Source: an uncultured Acetatifactor sp. (lineage in GTDB: Bacteria > Bacillota > Clostridia > Lachnospirales > Lachnospiraceae). From it: a DNA stretch of 64,000 nt. Of the stretch, positions 10,330-21,007 are shown piece by piece; within the stretch, counting starts at the first letter, position 1; each line of letters starts with the position of its first letter. The translations under genes were made by a program, and so were the position numbers. The notes beneath the pieces were generated by a model that did no database searches, was not told where the DNA came from, and saw only the letters and a program-made list of their open reading frames with translations. The stretch is taken from assembly GCA_947624245.1 (NCBI GenBank), contig CANQJL010000002.1, forward strand, positions 88,020-152,019, read 5' to 3'.

Positions 10330-11738
10330 TCTTTGATGAGCTGGTCGTCGTGGACGGCGGAAGCGTCCAGCGCGATGTAGTCGTAAACGTTCAGGCCGTA
10401 GCGCGTGTTGGATTTCACAATGGCATATTCCTCGTTCTGATAGAGAATGTTGATCTGCTTGAAATCCGCGTAGCCCTTGTTCATGTTGTAAACGCCGATC
10501 AGTGTGGCGCGTTTGCTGACGGTAAAGGATTCCTGGCTGTCCAATTTATATAATATGTCGCCCGCGTTCAAAATAGAACTGTCCAGATAATACTCTCCGG
10601 TCTCATCGTCAAAATTGTAGATGTCGATCTCCATGTCCTCGCTGGATATGGTGCCGTCCTCCAGATAGCACTGGCGCACGATCCTGCCGCGGCCGCTGCT
10701 TCCCCCCGCATCTACAAATGCCTCGGGGATCAGGAAGAATTCCTTTTGCACGATGGAGGTCACGGGAATCTTTAATCCCGTCTCGTCCTCCACGATCAGC
10801 TCTACGTCTAAAAAGCGGTCGGACAGAAACGTCACCATGGAGTTGTTGAAGGAAAGCTCCAGGTAGGTGTTGCCGTCGGCGTTGGAATGAAGCTGCGTCT
10901 TGCCCCAGGACTCGTACTGGTTCTTCAGGAATTTGACCTTTACATACCCCTCCTCCTGAAGCTTGGCGCCTCTGTCGGGGTCTACGGGGATCACGACGGA
11001 CCAGTTCTCGCTGGACGCCAGCTTATAGGCGGGATCTCCCGCCGCGAGCAGCGTGTTGCTCGTAAGCTGCTTTTTCTCGTATTCCTTCGTGTCAAAGGTC
11101 TCCGCCGTGATATTCTCTGCGGTAAGGTCTTCGTAGCCGTCGGTCCAGTAGGCCACGGCTCCGGACTGGGGCGCGTTGGCGCGGCCGATGATATTTCCGC
11201 CGGAATCGCCCAGCTCTCCGATATTGTTCAGCATATTTGCATTCGCAAGCTTTAAGACCGTGTTCATCAGAGAGTATTTAAAGTCGTAGGTGCTCTCGAA
11301 ATCAAGGCTGTTGAACCCGTGGGAGAAATTGGCGATCTCGTTGCGGAACTCTGCCAGCTCCTTTTCGCTCAGGCTGTTCTCTCCCGTACCTGCGCCCTCC
11401 GCGCCGTCATTGAGGCGGCCGGTCTCATCTATCACATACACCAGATCGTTCTTGGCCACTCTCTCGCCCTCTCTGGCATAGTAGTTCACATATCCGGCGG
11501 CAGAGGCGCCGATCACCGTTTCGTCCCTGAGGATCACGCCGCGGTAGATATTGTCGGTGGCGAGCGAACCCTCCTGCACCTCGTAGCGCCTGATATGGCC
11601 GGTCTGGAAATAGATGATGATGCAGACGATCATGTAGATCAGCACCACCCCGAAAATGATCATACCGATATTCAGGTTCAGGGGCTTTCTGTATTTTTTT
11701 ATTTTTTCGGGTTTTCTGTTCGCCACGTCCGCCTCCAA
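10326..11738 (-). CDS. HlyD-like membrane-anchored protein encoded upstream of yggS-sepF (GTG start near 11726 likely)
   Basis: Single N-terminal TM; biotinyl-lipoyl-like segment AAGYVNYYAREGERVAKNDLVYVID. Confidence 0.6.
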   Translation of the reverse strand: MEADVANRKPEKIKKYRKPLNLNIGMIIFGVVLIYMIVCIIIYFQTGHIRRYEVQEGSLATDNIYRGVILRDETVIGASAAGYVNYYAREGERVAKNDLVYVIDETGRLNDGAEGAGTGENSLSEKELAEFRNEIANFSHGFNSLDFESTYDFKYSLMNTVLKLANANMLNNIGELGDSGGNIIGRANAPQSGAVAYWTDGYEDLTAENITAETFDTKEYEKKQLTSNTLLAAGDPAYKLASSENWSVVIPVDPDRGAKLQEEGYVKVKFLKNQYESWGKTQLHSNADGNTYLELSFNNSMVTFLSDRFLDVELIVEDETGLKIPVTSIVQKEFFLIPEAFVDAGGSSGRGRIVRQCYLEDGTISSEDMEIDIYNFDDETGEYYLDSSILNAGDILYKLDSQESFTVSKRATLIGVYNMNKGYADFKQINILYQNEEYAIVKSNTRYGLNVYDYIALDASAVHDDQLIKE

Positions 11739-11769
11739 AGAAAAGCCCCGGTTCGATCCGAGGCTTTTG
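11738..11769 (-). terminator. Intrinsic terminator downstream of the 11789-12208 gene
   Basis: (minus) AAAAGCCTCGG ATCGAA CCGGGGCTTTTCTTT. Confidence 0.85.
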
Positions 11770-11788
11770 TGTACGTCTATATTACCGT

Positions 11789-12208
11789 TTACAGAGCGAC
11801 AATGATCTTGTCCTGCAAACCGGCGGGCAGTTCGGACTTGTCCTGAGACACGCTCAGAATAAAATCCACCTCAAAACTATTGCTGAGTTTTTCCAATTTA
11901 TCAATCGCCGACACAAGGTCCTTATCTTCCAGGCAGGCAATCGTCAGAAAGCTGTCAAAATACATCTGCTGCAGGTCGTGGTCCTGTGAGATCACGCCGG
12001 CCACAAATCCGAGAAATTCACTGCTGTTCTCGATCATGAACTGTGAGACGTCCACCAGACGGACCTTATTGTTCAATTCATACATATGTCTTGCATTTTT
12101 ATCGAGATATACCACATTTCCGGAAATCTCCTTCACTTCGCTGTTCACCTTATCCAGTAACTGCTTTGTCTTGCCCTTACCTTTTTTGCCGACAATCAAC
12201 TGAACCAT
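11789..12208 (-). CDS. Small P-loop protein of unknown function
   Basis: 139 aa with Walker A-like GKKGKGKTK at the N-terminus; well-formed ORF flanked by a terminator. Confidence 0.7.
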   Translation of the reverse strand: MVQLIVGKKGKGKTKQLLDKVNSEVKEISGNVVYLDKNARHMYELNNKVRLVDVSQFMIENSSEFLGFVAGVISQDHDLQQMYFDSFLTIACLEDKDLVSAIDKLEKLSNSFEVDFILSVSQDKSELPAGLQDKIIVAL

Positions 12209-12282
12209 TGGAAAACCCTCCTGTAGTAGTATATTTTTACTGATACATCAATTATAAGCGAAACGGGCTTAAAAAACAACTG

Positions 12283-13296
12283 TTAATTATGAATCCCCTC
12301 CAACAAATGCCCCATTCCCTCATAGAGCTGATCCGACGATTCCGCGCGCAAAATCACGGAGATATAGGGAGAACCGCTCACGTCCCGCGCAAGGAGGATC
12401 AGACAGTGCCCCGCGGCGTTGGTAGTGCCCGTTTTGCCGCCGATCACCGTGACGCCCGACGGGGGCTGGAAGTCCCCCTTCAGAAAGCGGTTCGTGGTGG
12501 ACTTGTCGAATTCCTTGGGCTCTCCGTCCTTGTCGTAGTAGGTGGTCTGATAGGAGGTCATCTGTATGATCTCGTTGAACGTCTCATACTTTAAGGCTGC
12601 ATTGAAGATCAGATACAGGTCGTAGGCCGTGGTCTTATGTTCGCTGTCGGGCAGTCCGCTGGGATTGGTAAAGTTCGTGTTGGTGGCTCCCAGACTGAGC
12701 GCCTCCTGATTCATCATCGCCACGAAGTTCTCCACGGAGCCGCCCACGCCCTCCGCCACCAGCATCGCCACGTCGTTGGCGGAATACAGGAGCAGAATGC
12801 GCAGCGCCTGATCCAGCGTCATGGTATCTCCCGCTTTCAGCCCGATCAGCTGCGCGCCGGGCTCGGTGATATTCACGGCCGAGGTGGCGGTCAGGGTCTG
12901 GTCGAGGCTGCCGTACTTCAAGGCGACCATGGCGGTCATGATCTTCGTGAGGCTTGCGGGATACAGGGACTCGTGGGCGTTCTTGGCGTAAATGACGCTG
13001 TTGTTGTTCAGGTCAAAGAGGACCGCCGCCTCCGCCGTGCCCACATCTATGCCCTCGGCAAGGATATCGTCCTTGACGACACAAAGATCCTCGGCATAGG
13101 TCTCGGCGGTATCCGTGTTCTGTCTCGAGACGATGTTGAAGCTGCTGACGTTCGCGGCCGCCTCATAGGGCATATCATAGGCCGGACCGCACCCTGTGAG
13201 CAGACTGCTCAGGGTCAGCAGTACGCAGAGACAAGCTATGATGTTTTGATACCGTTTACCTGTACATTTCACGCCACTCAAAATCTCCTCTTTCAA
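12283..13296 (-). CDS. D-alanyl-D-alanine carboxypeptidase (S11), predicted lipoprotein
   Basis: [12 protein letters not shown] (SxxK), [17 protein letters not shown]-terminal lipobox LTGC. Confidence 0.92.
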   Translation of the reverse strand: MKEEILSGVKCTGKRYQNIIACLCVLLTLSSLLTGCGPAYDMPYEAAANVSSFNIVSRQNTDTAETYAEDLCVVKDDILAEGIDVGTAEAAVLFDLNNNSVIYAKNAHESLYPASLTKIMTAMVALKYGSLDQTLTATSAVNITEPGAQLIGLKAGDTMTLDQALRILLLYSANDVAMLVAEGVGGSVENFVAMMNQEALSLGATNTNFTNPSGLPDSEHKTTAYDLYLIFNAALKYETFNEIIQMTSYQTTYYDKDGEPKEFDKSTTNRFLKGDFQPPSGVTVIGGKTGTTNAAGHCLILLARDVSGSPYISVILRAESSDQLYEGMGHLLEGIHN

Positions 13297-13651
13297 GCGC
13301 TTTGATCAAAAGTTCCGCGCTGGCAAGATTCGTCGCCAGCGGTATATTGTACATGTCGCAGAGCCGGATCACCTTGCTCACGTCAGGCTCATGCACTTTG
13401 GGGGTCAGAGGATCGCGCAGAAAGATCACCAGATCCATCTGGTTGTTTTCAATCTGGGCCCCGAGCTGCTGTTCGCCGCCCAAATGCCCCGCAAGGAACT
13501 TGTGAATGCTCAGGTTCGTGGCCTCCTCCACCAGTCTTCCGGTAGTGCCGGTGGCGTACAGGTCGTTTCGGCTCAAGATCCCTCTGTAGGCAATACAGAA
13601 GTTCTGCATCAACTTTTTCTTGGCGTCGTGTGCTACTAATGCAATGTTCAT
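13256..13651 (-). CDS. mgsA: Methylglyoxal synthase
   Basis: [46 protein letters not shown]. Confidence 0.96.
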   Translation of the reverse strand: MNIALVAHDAKKKLMQNFCIAYRGILSRNDLYATGTTGRLVEEATNLSIHKFLAGHLGGEQQLGAQIENNQMDLVIFLRDPLTPKVHEPDVSKVIRLCDMYNIPLATNLASAELLIKALERGDFEWREMYR

Positions 13652-13678
13652 GATGCAATACCCTCTCTTTATATAGTT

Positions 13679-14791
13679 TTACTTGTTCCTCCTTGACTGA
13701 AGTCTTACACTCAGCACGAAGCCGATCCCCATAAAAAGACTCATCAAAGATGTCAGCCCGTAGCTGACAAAGGGCAGCGGCAGACCCGTATTCGGCAGAA
13801 TAAACGTCGCCACGCCTATATTGAAAAAGCCTTGGAATGCTATCAATCCCCCCATTCCCGCCGCAATGACACGACCCGCCAGGTCCTTTGCCTTGCGTGC
13901 TATTGAAATACATTCCAGAGCGATCCCAAACAACAGAACGATCACCACGACACAGCCCTTAAAGCCAAACTCCTCTCCTATTACGGCGAAGATAAAATCG
14001 CTCTCGGCTTCCGAGTAAAAATTGCCGTTCTTCACGGAGGTGATCTCGTTGTTCTTGTAACCCTTTCCGTTCAGCATACCCGAGGCGATGGCTCTCTCGG
14101 AGTTGCTCTGCTGGTACGCCTCGGCGGAGGAATACTCCTCCCTGTTCAGAAAGGCAAAAATACGGTTCTGCTGAAAATCTTCCAAAATCTCGCTGTCCGG
14201 CTGCAGCGCAAGAGAGATCAAAAGCGCGACGGCCGGAACCGCAACGATGAGCACTCCTAATACCAGCTTCAGACTGATGCCTCCCGCGAACATCACCACG
14301 CAGAAAATAACGATCAGCACGATGCTCGTGGAAAGATCCGGCTGCTCCTCCACCAGATACCACGGAACCGCCGCCAGAAGCACGCTCAGCCCTACAATGC
14401 GAAAGGTGTTCAGCTTATCCTTATATTTCATAATAAACTGTGCAAAGAATAAAATCAACAGTATTTTGGCAGTTTCTGAGGGCTGGAACTGCAGCCCGCC
14501 GATCTTCAGCCATCTCTGGGCGCCTGTGTTGTTCGTCTCTCCCATCACCTGTACCATCACAAGCAGTATCAGGTTGACGATATACAGGCCCCAGTACAGC
14601 TTCAGGATCAGAGAATAATTGCAAAAGGAGATGACGAGCATCAGGATCACGCCGACGATCACGCCCGCAAGCTGCCTTAGCTGCAGTGATTCCTCGGCAC
14701 TGCCGATGGCGAAGACGCCGATTATGGACAGCGCCAGCACCATCAGCACCAATTTGAAATCATAGTCTCGTATTTTAAAATTTTTGAACAT
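13679..14791 (-). CDS. rodA: RodA/FtsW family SEDS glycosyltransferase
   Basis: SEDS motifs GAQRWLKIGGLQFQPSE; LPNTGLPLPFVSYGLTSLMS. Confidence 0.95.
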   Translation of the reverse strand: MFKNFKIRDYDFKLVLMVLALSIIGVFAIGSAEESLQLRQLAGVIVGVILMLVISFCNYSLILKLYWGLYIVNLILLVMVQVMGETNNTGAQRWLKIGGLQFQPSETAKILLILFFAQFIMKYKDKLNTFRIVGLSVLLAAVPWYLVEEQPDLSTSIVLIVIFCVVMFAGGISLKLVLGVLIVAVPAVALLISLALQPDSEILEDFQQNRIFAFLNREEYSSAEAYQQSNSERAIASGMLNGKGYKNNEITSVKNGNFYSEAESDFIFAVIGEEFGFKGCVVVIVLLFGIALECISIARKAKDLAGRVIAAGMGGLIAFQGFFNIGVATFILPNTGLPLPFVSYGLTSLMSLFMGIGFVLSVRLQSRRNK

Positions 14792-14809
14792 GTTATCTGT
14801 TGTCCCCGT

Positions 14810-15091
14810 TCATCTGTTGAGGTTCAAATCCGTCATGCCTACATCAATTATGGGGATATTGGCGTATAGGCTCGGCTTCGCTCCTCGGCCGGACTTGGCG
14901 CCCTTTGTATTGATCTGGATCTCCATGTTATCGGCATCGATCTTCATGTACTTTGAAATCACTTTTGCGATATCGTTCTTGATAAACTCCATCACTTCCG
15001 GCGAACAGTTCACACGGTCTGAAATGAGCAGGATCTTCAGCCGGTCTTTGGCCACCTGGCAGGAGCTTTTTCTGCGAAAAAAATGTCTCAT
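14810..15091 (-). CDS. minE: Cell division topological specificity factor MinE
   Basis: SCQVAKDRLKILLISDRVNCSPEVMEFIKNDIAKVISKYM. Confidence 0.93.
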   Translation of the reverse strand: MRHFFRRKSSCQVAKDRLKILLISDRVNCSPEVMEFIKNDIAKVISKYMKIDADNMEIQINTKGAKSGRGAKPSLYANIPIIDVGMTDLNLNR

Positions 15092-15103
15092 AATCTGCTC
15101 CTC

Positions 15104-15925
15104 CTATGCCTTATGAAAGATTCCCGTTACCCTTGTCCAGAAGGAAATGCCCTTGTCAAAATTCAGATACGGCACTTCCTTTCCGAGCACTCTGCCTACC
15201 ACGTTGGCGTAAGCCTGTCCGGCGGGACAATCTCTGCCTACAAGGGGTTCGCCCTGATTGGTGGCGATCACAACGTTCTCGTCGTCCGGAATGATCCCGA
15301 TTAACGGGATCGCCAGAATGTCCACCACGTCCTGCGACGACATCATGTCGCCCCGGCGCACCATGTCCATTCTGAGCCTGTTGATGATCAGATCCATCTG
15401 CTTGAATCCGTTGGCCTCCAAAAGGCCGATGATGCGGTCCGCGTCGCGGATCGCCGACACCTCCGGCGTGGTCACCACAAGGGCCCTGTCGGCTCCGGCG
15501 ATGGCGTTCTGAAAGCCCTGCTCGATGCCTGCGGGGCAGTCCAGAATGATGTAGTCGAACTGCTCCTTCAGATGCTCGATGACCTTGATCATCTGTCCCG
15601 GCGTCACCGCCGTCTTGTCCCGCGTCTGTGCCGAGGGCATCAGATACAGCCCCGGGTGGCGCTTGTCCCGAATCAGCGCCTGCTTCACGCGGCAGTTCCC
15701 CTCCACCACATCGACCAGATTATAGACAATGCGGTTCTCGAGTCCCATGACCACGTCCAGATTGCGCAGTCCGATATCGGTGTCGATAAGACAGACCTTC
15801 TTTCCCAGCTTTGCAAGGCCGGTACCTACGTTTGCGGACGTGGTGGTCTTACCCACGCCGCCTTTACCTGAAGTGACGACAATTACTTCGGAGCCCTTCT
15901 GCTCCGGGGAAAACTGATTTTCCAT
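15104..15925 (-). CDS. minD: Septum site-determining protein MinD
   Basis: VIVVTSGKGGVGKTTTSANVGTGLA; IDTDIGLRNLDVVMGLENRIVYNLVDVVEG. Confidence 0.98.
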   Translation of the reverse strand: MENQFSPEQKGSEVIVVTSGKGGVGKTTTSANVGTGLAKLGKKVCLIDTDIGLRNLDVVMGLENRIVYNLVDVVEGNCRVKQALIRDKRHPGLYLMPSAQTRDKTAVTPGQMIKVIEHLKEQFDYIILDCPAGIEQGFQNAIAGADRALVVTTPEVSAIRDADRIIGLLEANGFKQMDLIINRLRMDMVRRGDMMSSQDVVDILAIPLIGIIPDDENVVIATNQGEPLVGRDCPAGQAYANVVGRVLGKEVPYLNFDKGISFWTRVTGIFHKA

Positions 15926-15993
15926 TTTCCGTTCCTCCGCTTATTTTTTTGCCGTTACGTTTCGTAACTCTTTTGTCGTCACCCATGTCGGTC

Positions 15994-16659
15994 CTAAAAG
16001 GAGCTCAACAGGTCTTTCGTAAGCGATTCAACGGTTATCTTATCGTTCTTTACATATGCAATTTTCGGCTGTACCTTAGGGCGTATGCCCCATTTTTGTT
16101 TTCCAGGTCTGTATTTGAAATCGCCGATCTTGATTCTCTCCGGCTCCATTTCAAGCGCAGCTATAAAGGCTCCGTCCACACCGTTCCCGCCGGCGTAAGC
16201 TTCGCCGTAGAGACCGCCCAGAATGATGATGTTCTTTGCGCTGATCACGGCGCTTCCCGGGTATACGTCTCCCAGCACGATGATGCTGTTCTCCGTCTCC
16301 AGGACTTCCTTGTTCTTCAGGCTCCCCTTAAAGAACTGCCCCTCGTCCCCGCCGGACATCTTTTTCTCCATGTGCGCCAGCGCCTTGATAAATTTTTTGT
16401 TGGTGGAATCGTCCTTTCCCACGATACAAACGATGTTGAGATCGCTGTTCTCGTGTATGGCCTCCAGAATCCGAATCTCCTCCACTCCGGACACCGTTCT
16501 TCCCTCCAGCGCAAGCGCCATGGAGGCCTGTCCGAAAAACGCTCTCGCCTCGGAAAACTTAAAGGCGATCTCCTTCAGAATTTCTTCAAAGGGCATTTCC
16601 CCGTCCATGTGAATGGTAATGCCGTTCGGAAAGCTCTTGATAAGCACTGCTTCCTTCAT
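15994..16659 (-). CDS. minC: Septum site-determining protein MinC
   Basis: C-terminal beta-helix GSLKNKEVLETENSIIVLGDVYPGSAVISAKNIIILGGLYGEAYAG; adjacent to minD. Confidence 0.93.
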   Translation of the reverse strand: MKEAVLIKSFPNGITIHMDGEMPFEEILKEIAFKFSEARAFFGQASMALALEGRTVSGVEEIRILEAIHENSDLNIVCIVGKDDSTNKKFIKALAHMEKKMSGGDEGQFFKGSLKNKEVLETENSIIVLGDVYPGSAVISAKNIIILGGLYGEAYAGGNGVDGAFIAALEMEPERIKIGDFKYRPGKQKWGIRPKVQPKIAYVKNDKITVESLTKDLLSSF

Positions 16660-16710
16660 ATTTCCTCACATTCCGCCTAAGATACGGCACATTATTTTAA
16701 GGTATACGGA

Positions 16711-19593
16711 TCACAGCTCGTTGGAAATTCCGGCATCGGGCATTTCTGCCTCGCCCGTGATGATATCCTCCTCGGAAAGTCCGTAATAGTAACGGATTAC
16801 GTCCACGGTGGCCTGCGCGGCATAATCCGACGAATAGCCGAAGGGGATTCTGGTGGCGATGGCGATCTCCGGATTTTCGTAGGGCGCATAGCAGACGAAC
16901 AGCGCATGGCTGGGCCGCGACTTTGTCTGCTCTGCGGTACCTGTCTTTCCGGCCACCTCCACAGTCACCCCATCAAAGTAGGTCTTGTTCTGCACCACCT
17001 GTCTCATGCCGCTGTGCAGGGCGTTCCAGTACTGCTGCGGCAGCTCCACCTCGTTGCGGATCTTGGGCTCAAATTCCTGCACAAGACTGCCCTGAGAGTC
17101 CGTGATCTTGTCCACCAGCGTCAGATCGTAGCAGACGCCGCTGTTGGCAACGCAGGTCACATAGCGCGCCAGAGCCGCCGTGGTAAAGCTGTTGGTGCCC
17201 TGTCCGATGGAAGAACGCACAGGGTCCGTATCTGATACCGTCGGGGAGACCTCATAGATTTCCACGCCGGATTTGTCGGTAAGACCGTAGAGGTCCGCAT
17301 ACTGCGCAAGGGTGTCCAGACCGGCGGCCTCGTCGTAGGTGCCGCTTCTGGTGGCGAGCCGGTAGCCCACATCATAGAAAAAGAAGTTGCAGGAATCGCG
17401 GATCGCCGTTGTGACCGTCTCGTTGCCGTGTCCCCAGGCATTCCAGCATCTGGGCGAAGGTTCGATGTTCGTGTAGAGGCTGGTGCAGTTGATCTTGGAG
17501 TCCAGAGAGATGACTCCCTCCATCAGACCGGCGGTAGCCGTCACCATCTTAAAGGTGGAACCGGGCGCCAGGGCGTTCTGGGTGGCAAAATTGATCTGGG
17601 GCGACGATTTGTCCGCGTTCAGCTTTGCAAAGTATTCCGCGTTGACGGAGTTCGCCATCATGTTGTTGTCATACCCGGGATACGACACCATGGCGAGCAC
17701 GTCGCCGGTGTTCACGTCCGTGATCACAACGGACGCATTGCAGGGGTCAAGTGCCAGCTGAGCCGGCGTGATGTCCAGATTGACGATCCGGTTCATCATG
17801 AACTGATAGGCGCTCAGTCTGCCGGCATATAGGGCCTCCTCGTCCTCCACGGGAACCTCGATCAGTTTCTGCTCACAGAGGATCTGGCAGACCTGCTTTC
17901 CCGTGATGGTATCGCTAAGCAGCATGTATTTGTACAGAAGCTTCTGGAACTCCGTGTTGCGGTCCAGCATCTGGATAATATAGGTCAGAAGCTTCTCGTA
18001 GATCTCCTCGGACTCGGAGTACTTTGCGTCTAAGTCCAGCTTGCTCACGTCGATCCAGTTCTGTGCAATGCAGTATTTCAGATATTCGTTCAGGCTTATG
18101 GTCTCGTCGGTGGTCCACGCGATATAGGTGGGGTCGGAGGTATCCACGCTCTCGGTCATGATGACGCCCTGATCGTTCAGCAGCTTTACGATACGGCTCT
18201 GGTAGACCTTTTCCTCATCGCTCAGTTTGTTGTAAGGCGTGAGCTTTTCGGTGAGTTCGCTCCGAAGTCTCTCATAGGTGCCCTCCTTGTAGAGCAGATA
18301 TGCGTCGTACACCGCCTTCTCCGTCTCCTGGGCGTCGTCGGCCGCAAGGGATTTTATATCTATCACGGAATTGTTGAACAGGGTAAAGTAGACATCGTAT
18401 ATGGGAATCCTGATGTCGGAGCTGCTGGAGTGCTCCGTGGCCCTGTATTCCTTGGTATTGGTGATCTTGCTGGACACAAGGCCTGCAAGGCGCTGCTCCA
18501 TGATATTGTAAACGGCCTTCGTGAGCTCGCTGTCGATGGTCAGATACACGTCCTGACCGGCCTTGGCCTCCTGCCGCTCCTGAATCTTGATCACCTTTCC
18601 CATATTGTCCACCACGACCTTTTCATAGCCCTTCTGGCCCTGCAGCGTGGTCTCAAAGCTGGATTCAATGCCGCCCTTTCCCACCACGTCGTTGATGTCG
18701 TAGACGTCGTCGCCTCTCCCCTGCTCCGCCATCTGTGCATTCAGCTCCGCGAGCTCCTCCGAGGAGATCTTTCCGGTGTAGCCCAGAATATGGGCGAAAT
18801 ACTTGCTGTCAACATAGCGGCGGATCGTGTCCTCCTCGATGGTGACGCCGGGAAGGACTTCGGAATTCTCCATGATGACTGCCACCGTGCGCTCGCTGAC
18901 ATTGGTGGCCACGGTGGTCCCGATGTATTTTCGGAAGGACGTCAGGTTCATGGCGTAGCGCAGCGTCACGAGCTGCAGCCACTCCTGCTTCGTATAGCCC
19001 TTTCCCTCCACGAAGGGGCTGGAGGAATCCTCCGGATTCTCCAATTCCCCGATGCCGAAGCCCTTCGACCTGCTTAGGAAGGTCATGACCTCGTCGGGCG
19101 TGGCGGTGCGCTCCTCGTCCTTGAGCTTGTCCACGGTGGTACGGCCGTACACGTCAGCCAAAAACCGCAGACGGCTCGTCCCGTCGACGGTGAAGGCGAA
19201 ATCGCCGTCCTCATTGATGACGATGCGGAAATCGGTGATGACGTTGTCGCCGTTTTTTTCAATAATTTTGATCAGGCGATAGAGCATGTCGTTGATATTG
19301 GCGTTCTTTTCCCTGCCTGTCTCGAACACGTCCTCCACCTTCACGGAATAGGCCAGCTCGTTGTAGGCCAGGATATTGCCGTTTCGGTCGTAGATATTGC
19401 CCCTTGTGCTGGCGATATCTCTGGTCTTTTCCACCTCCAGCACGAACTCGTTGAGATACTCCTGTCCGTGGACGATCTGCAGGTCAAAGCAGCGATAGAT
19501 CAGGATTGCCGCCATGGCGAGGAAAATGGCGGTGAACACCGTGAGCCTGTTGGTCAATATGCTGATAAATTTGTCCTTCAATTCGTCAAACAA
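16711..19593 (-). CDS. Class B penicillin-binding protein 2 (long, 960 aa)
   Basis: APGSTFKMVTA; SCNFFFYDVG; VAGKTGTAEQ. Confidence 0.93.
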   Translation of the reverse strand: MFDELKDKFISILTNRLTVFTAIFLAMAAILIYRCFDLQIVHGQEYLNEFVLEVEKTRDIASTRGNIYDRNGNILAYNELAYSVKVEDVFETGREKNANINDMLYRLIKIIEKNGDNVITDFRIVINEDGDFAFTVDGTSRLRFLADVYGRTTVDKLKDEERTATPDEVMTFLSRSKGFGIGELENPEDSSSPFVEGKGYTKQEWLQLVTLRYAMNLTSFRKYIGTTVATNVSERTVAVIMENSEVLPGVTIEEDTIRRYVDSKYFAHILGYTGKISSEELAELNAQMAEQGRGDDVYDINDVVGKGGIESSFETTLQGQKGYEKVVVDNMGKVIKIQERQEAKAGQDVYLTIDSELTKAVYNIMEQRLAGLVSSKITNTKEYRATEHSSSSDIRIPIYDVYFTLFNNSVIDIKSLAADDAQETEKAVYDAYLLYKEGTYERLRSELTEKLTPYNKLSDEEKVYQSRIVKLLNDQGVIMTESVDTSDPTYIAWTTDETISLNEYLKYCIAQNWIDVSKLDLDAKYSESEEIYEKLLTYIIQMLDRNTEFQKLLYKYMLLSDTITGKQVCQILCEQKLIEVPVEDEEALYAGRLSAYQFMMNRIVNLDITPAQLALDPCNASVVITDVNTGDVLAMVSYPGYDNNMMANSVNAEYFAKLNADKSSPQINFATQNALAPGSTFKMVTATAGLMEGVISLDSKINCTSLYTNIEPSPRCWNAWGHGNETVTTAIRDSCNFFFYDVGYRLATRSGTYDEAAGLDTLAQYADLYGLTDKSGVEIYEVSPTVSDTDPVRSSIGQGTNSFTTAALARYVTCVANSGVCYDLTLVDKITDSQGSLVQEFEPKIRNEVELPQQYWNALHSGMRQVVQNKTYFDGVTVEVAGKTGTAEQTKSRPSHALFVCYAPYENPEIAIATRIPFGYSSDYAAQATVDVIRYYYGLSEEDIITGEAEMPDAGISNEL

Positions 19594-20104
19594 ATTTCTG
19601 AGCTCTCCTTTTTTCGTAAGCCTCCAGTTTCTCGTTCACCTTCAGGATCAGCGGATAGAGAAACAGGGTGACGACCGTTGTATACAGCGCCTCCGGCAGA
19701 ATCACATGCGCAAAATAATAGGTAAATTGGAACCTGCCCCGAAGCAGGAACATCAGTACGTAGCAGACAACGCCGTAGGACAGATCGCTGGTGACGATCA
19801 GCGCCAGGGGCAGCTTGATATCCTCGGGGTAGAATATCCTGCTGAATTTTCCGTTCAGATATCCGATGTACATCATAAGCAGCGAATAAAAGCCCAGAAA
19901 ACTCCCAAAGAGAATGTCGTTCATGAGCCCGCAGAAAAAGCCGATGACAAGGCCCTCCTTCTCTCCTCTCATAAAGCCGAAGGAGGAAGTCAGAATGATC
20001 ATCAGGTTCGGTATGATGCCGGCAAAGGCAAGGTTCCCGAACACGCTGCACTGCAGGATAAAGCAAAGCCATATGAAGATTGCAACTACCGCTTTTCTCA
20101 ACAT
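19586..20104 (-). CDS. mreD: Rod shape-determining protein MreD
   Basis: Multi-TM ~170 aa between mreC and pbp2; GFFCGLMNDILFGSFLG. Confidence 0.85.
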   Translation of the reverse strand: MLRKAVVAIFIWLCFILQCSVFGNLAFAGIIPNLMIILTSSFGFMRGEKEGLVIGFFCGLMNDILFGSFLGFYSLLMMYIGYLNGKFSRIFYPEDIKLPLALIVTSDLSYGVVCYVLMFLLRGRFQFTYYFAHVILPEALYTTVVTLFLYPLILKVNEKLEAYEKRRAQKFV

Positions 20105-20107
20105 TTG

Positions 20108-21007
20108 TTACTTTTGCTCCTCCGACTCCGGTTCCTCCGGCTGGCTGACTGTCTGCTTCCTGTCGGTAATGACCAACACCTCCCCGAGATGCTCGAAATC
20201 AACGGCAGGGGTGAGGAGCCCCGATTTGGTCAGATTGTTCGCGTCCGTCTCTATGTAAGTGATATACCCGATCAGAATGTTGGGCAGGAATTTGTCACTG
20301 ATATTGGAGGTGACGATCTTATCGCCCTCCGCGACCACGTTATTGCTGTCCACCAGCTGGCTGAAGGTGATGCAGTTCTCGGACATCAGCTGCAGATTGC
20401 CGGAGACGATGAGATTGTCCTCCGTGGCAAGAGTCATGGCGCTGACGTTGCTGTTGTCAGAGATGATGGACGTGACCTTGGCCCAGTTCGGTCCCACGGA
20501 GGTGATGCGGCCTACCAGTCCGCCTCCCGCGATCACATTCATGTCTATCGCAAGCCCGTCTTCGGAGCCCTTGTCGATGAGAAAAGACGAATACCAGTTG
20601 CCGGAGTCCCTGCTGATGATGCGCGCGCCCACCTTGTTGTACTCGCCGTACTGCTCGTCCAGCTCCACCAGCGCCCGAAGCTGATTCAGCTCGTATTTGT
20701 CCTGCTGGAGCAGCGTGTTCTCCTCCGTGAGGGTCGCGATCTGAGCCTTCAGCCGCTCGTTTTCCTCTAGGAGCGTCCTGATCTGCACCAGCTCCTCGGA
20801 ACGGTTGGAAAGCCAGCCGCCCAGCTTGCCGATCCCCTGCTGGAAGGGCACCACAACGTATCCCACCACACCGTTAAGCGGGCGGTTGAAGACGTCCGTG
20901 CCAAAGGTGATCAGCATGAGGAGCGTGCATAAAATTGTTAAAATCAAGAGGAGATATTTACTCGGTAAAGTAAATTTCTCCCCTTTCTTTTTGATCAACG
21001 GGCTCAT
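20108..21007 (-). CDS. mreC: Rod shape-determining protein MreC
   Basis: VVVPFQQGIGKLGGWL coiled coil; GAGGGLVGRI-like VIAGGGLVGRITSVGPNWAKVTSIISDNSNVSA. Confidence 0.93.
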   Translation of the reverse strand: MSPLIKKKGEKFTLPSKYLLLILTILCTLLMLITFGTDVFNRPLNGVVGYVVVPFQQGIGKLGGWLSNRSEELVQIRTLLEENERLKAQIATLTEENTLLQQDKYELNQLRALVELDEQYGEYNKVGARIISRDSGNWYSSFLIDKGSEDGLAIDMNVIAGGGLVGRITSVGPNWAKVTSIISDNSNVSAMTLATEDNLIVSGNLQLMSENCITFSQLVDSNNVVAEGDKIVTSNISDKFLPNILIGYITYIETDANNLTKSGLLTPAVDFEHLGEVLVITDRKQTVSQPEEPESEEQK

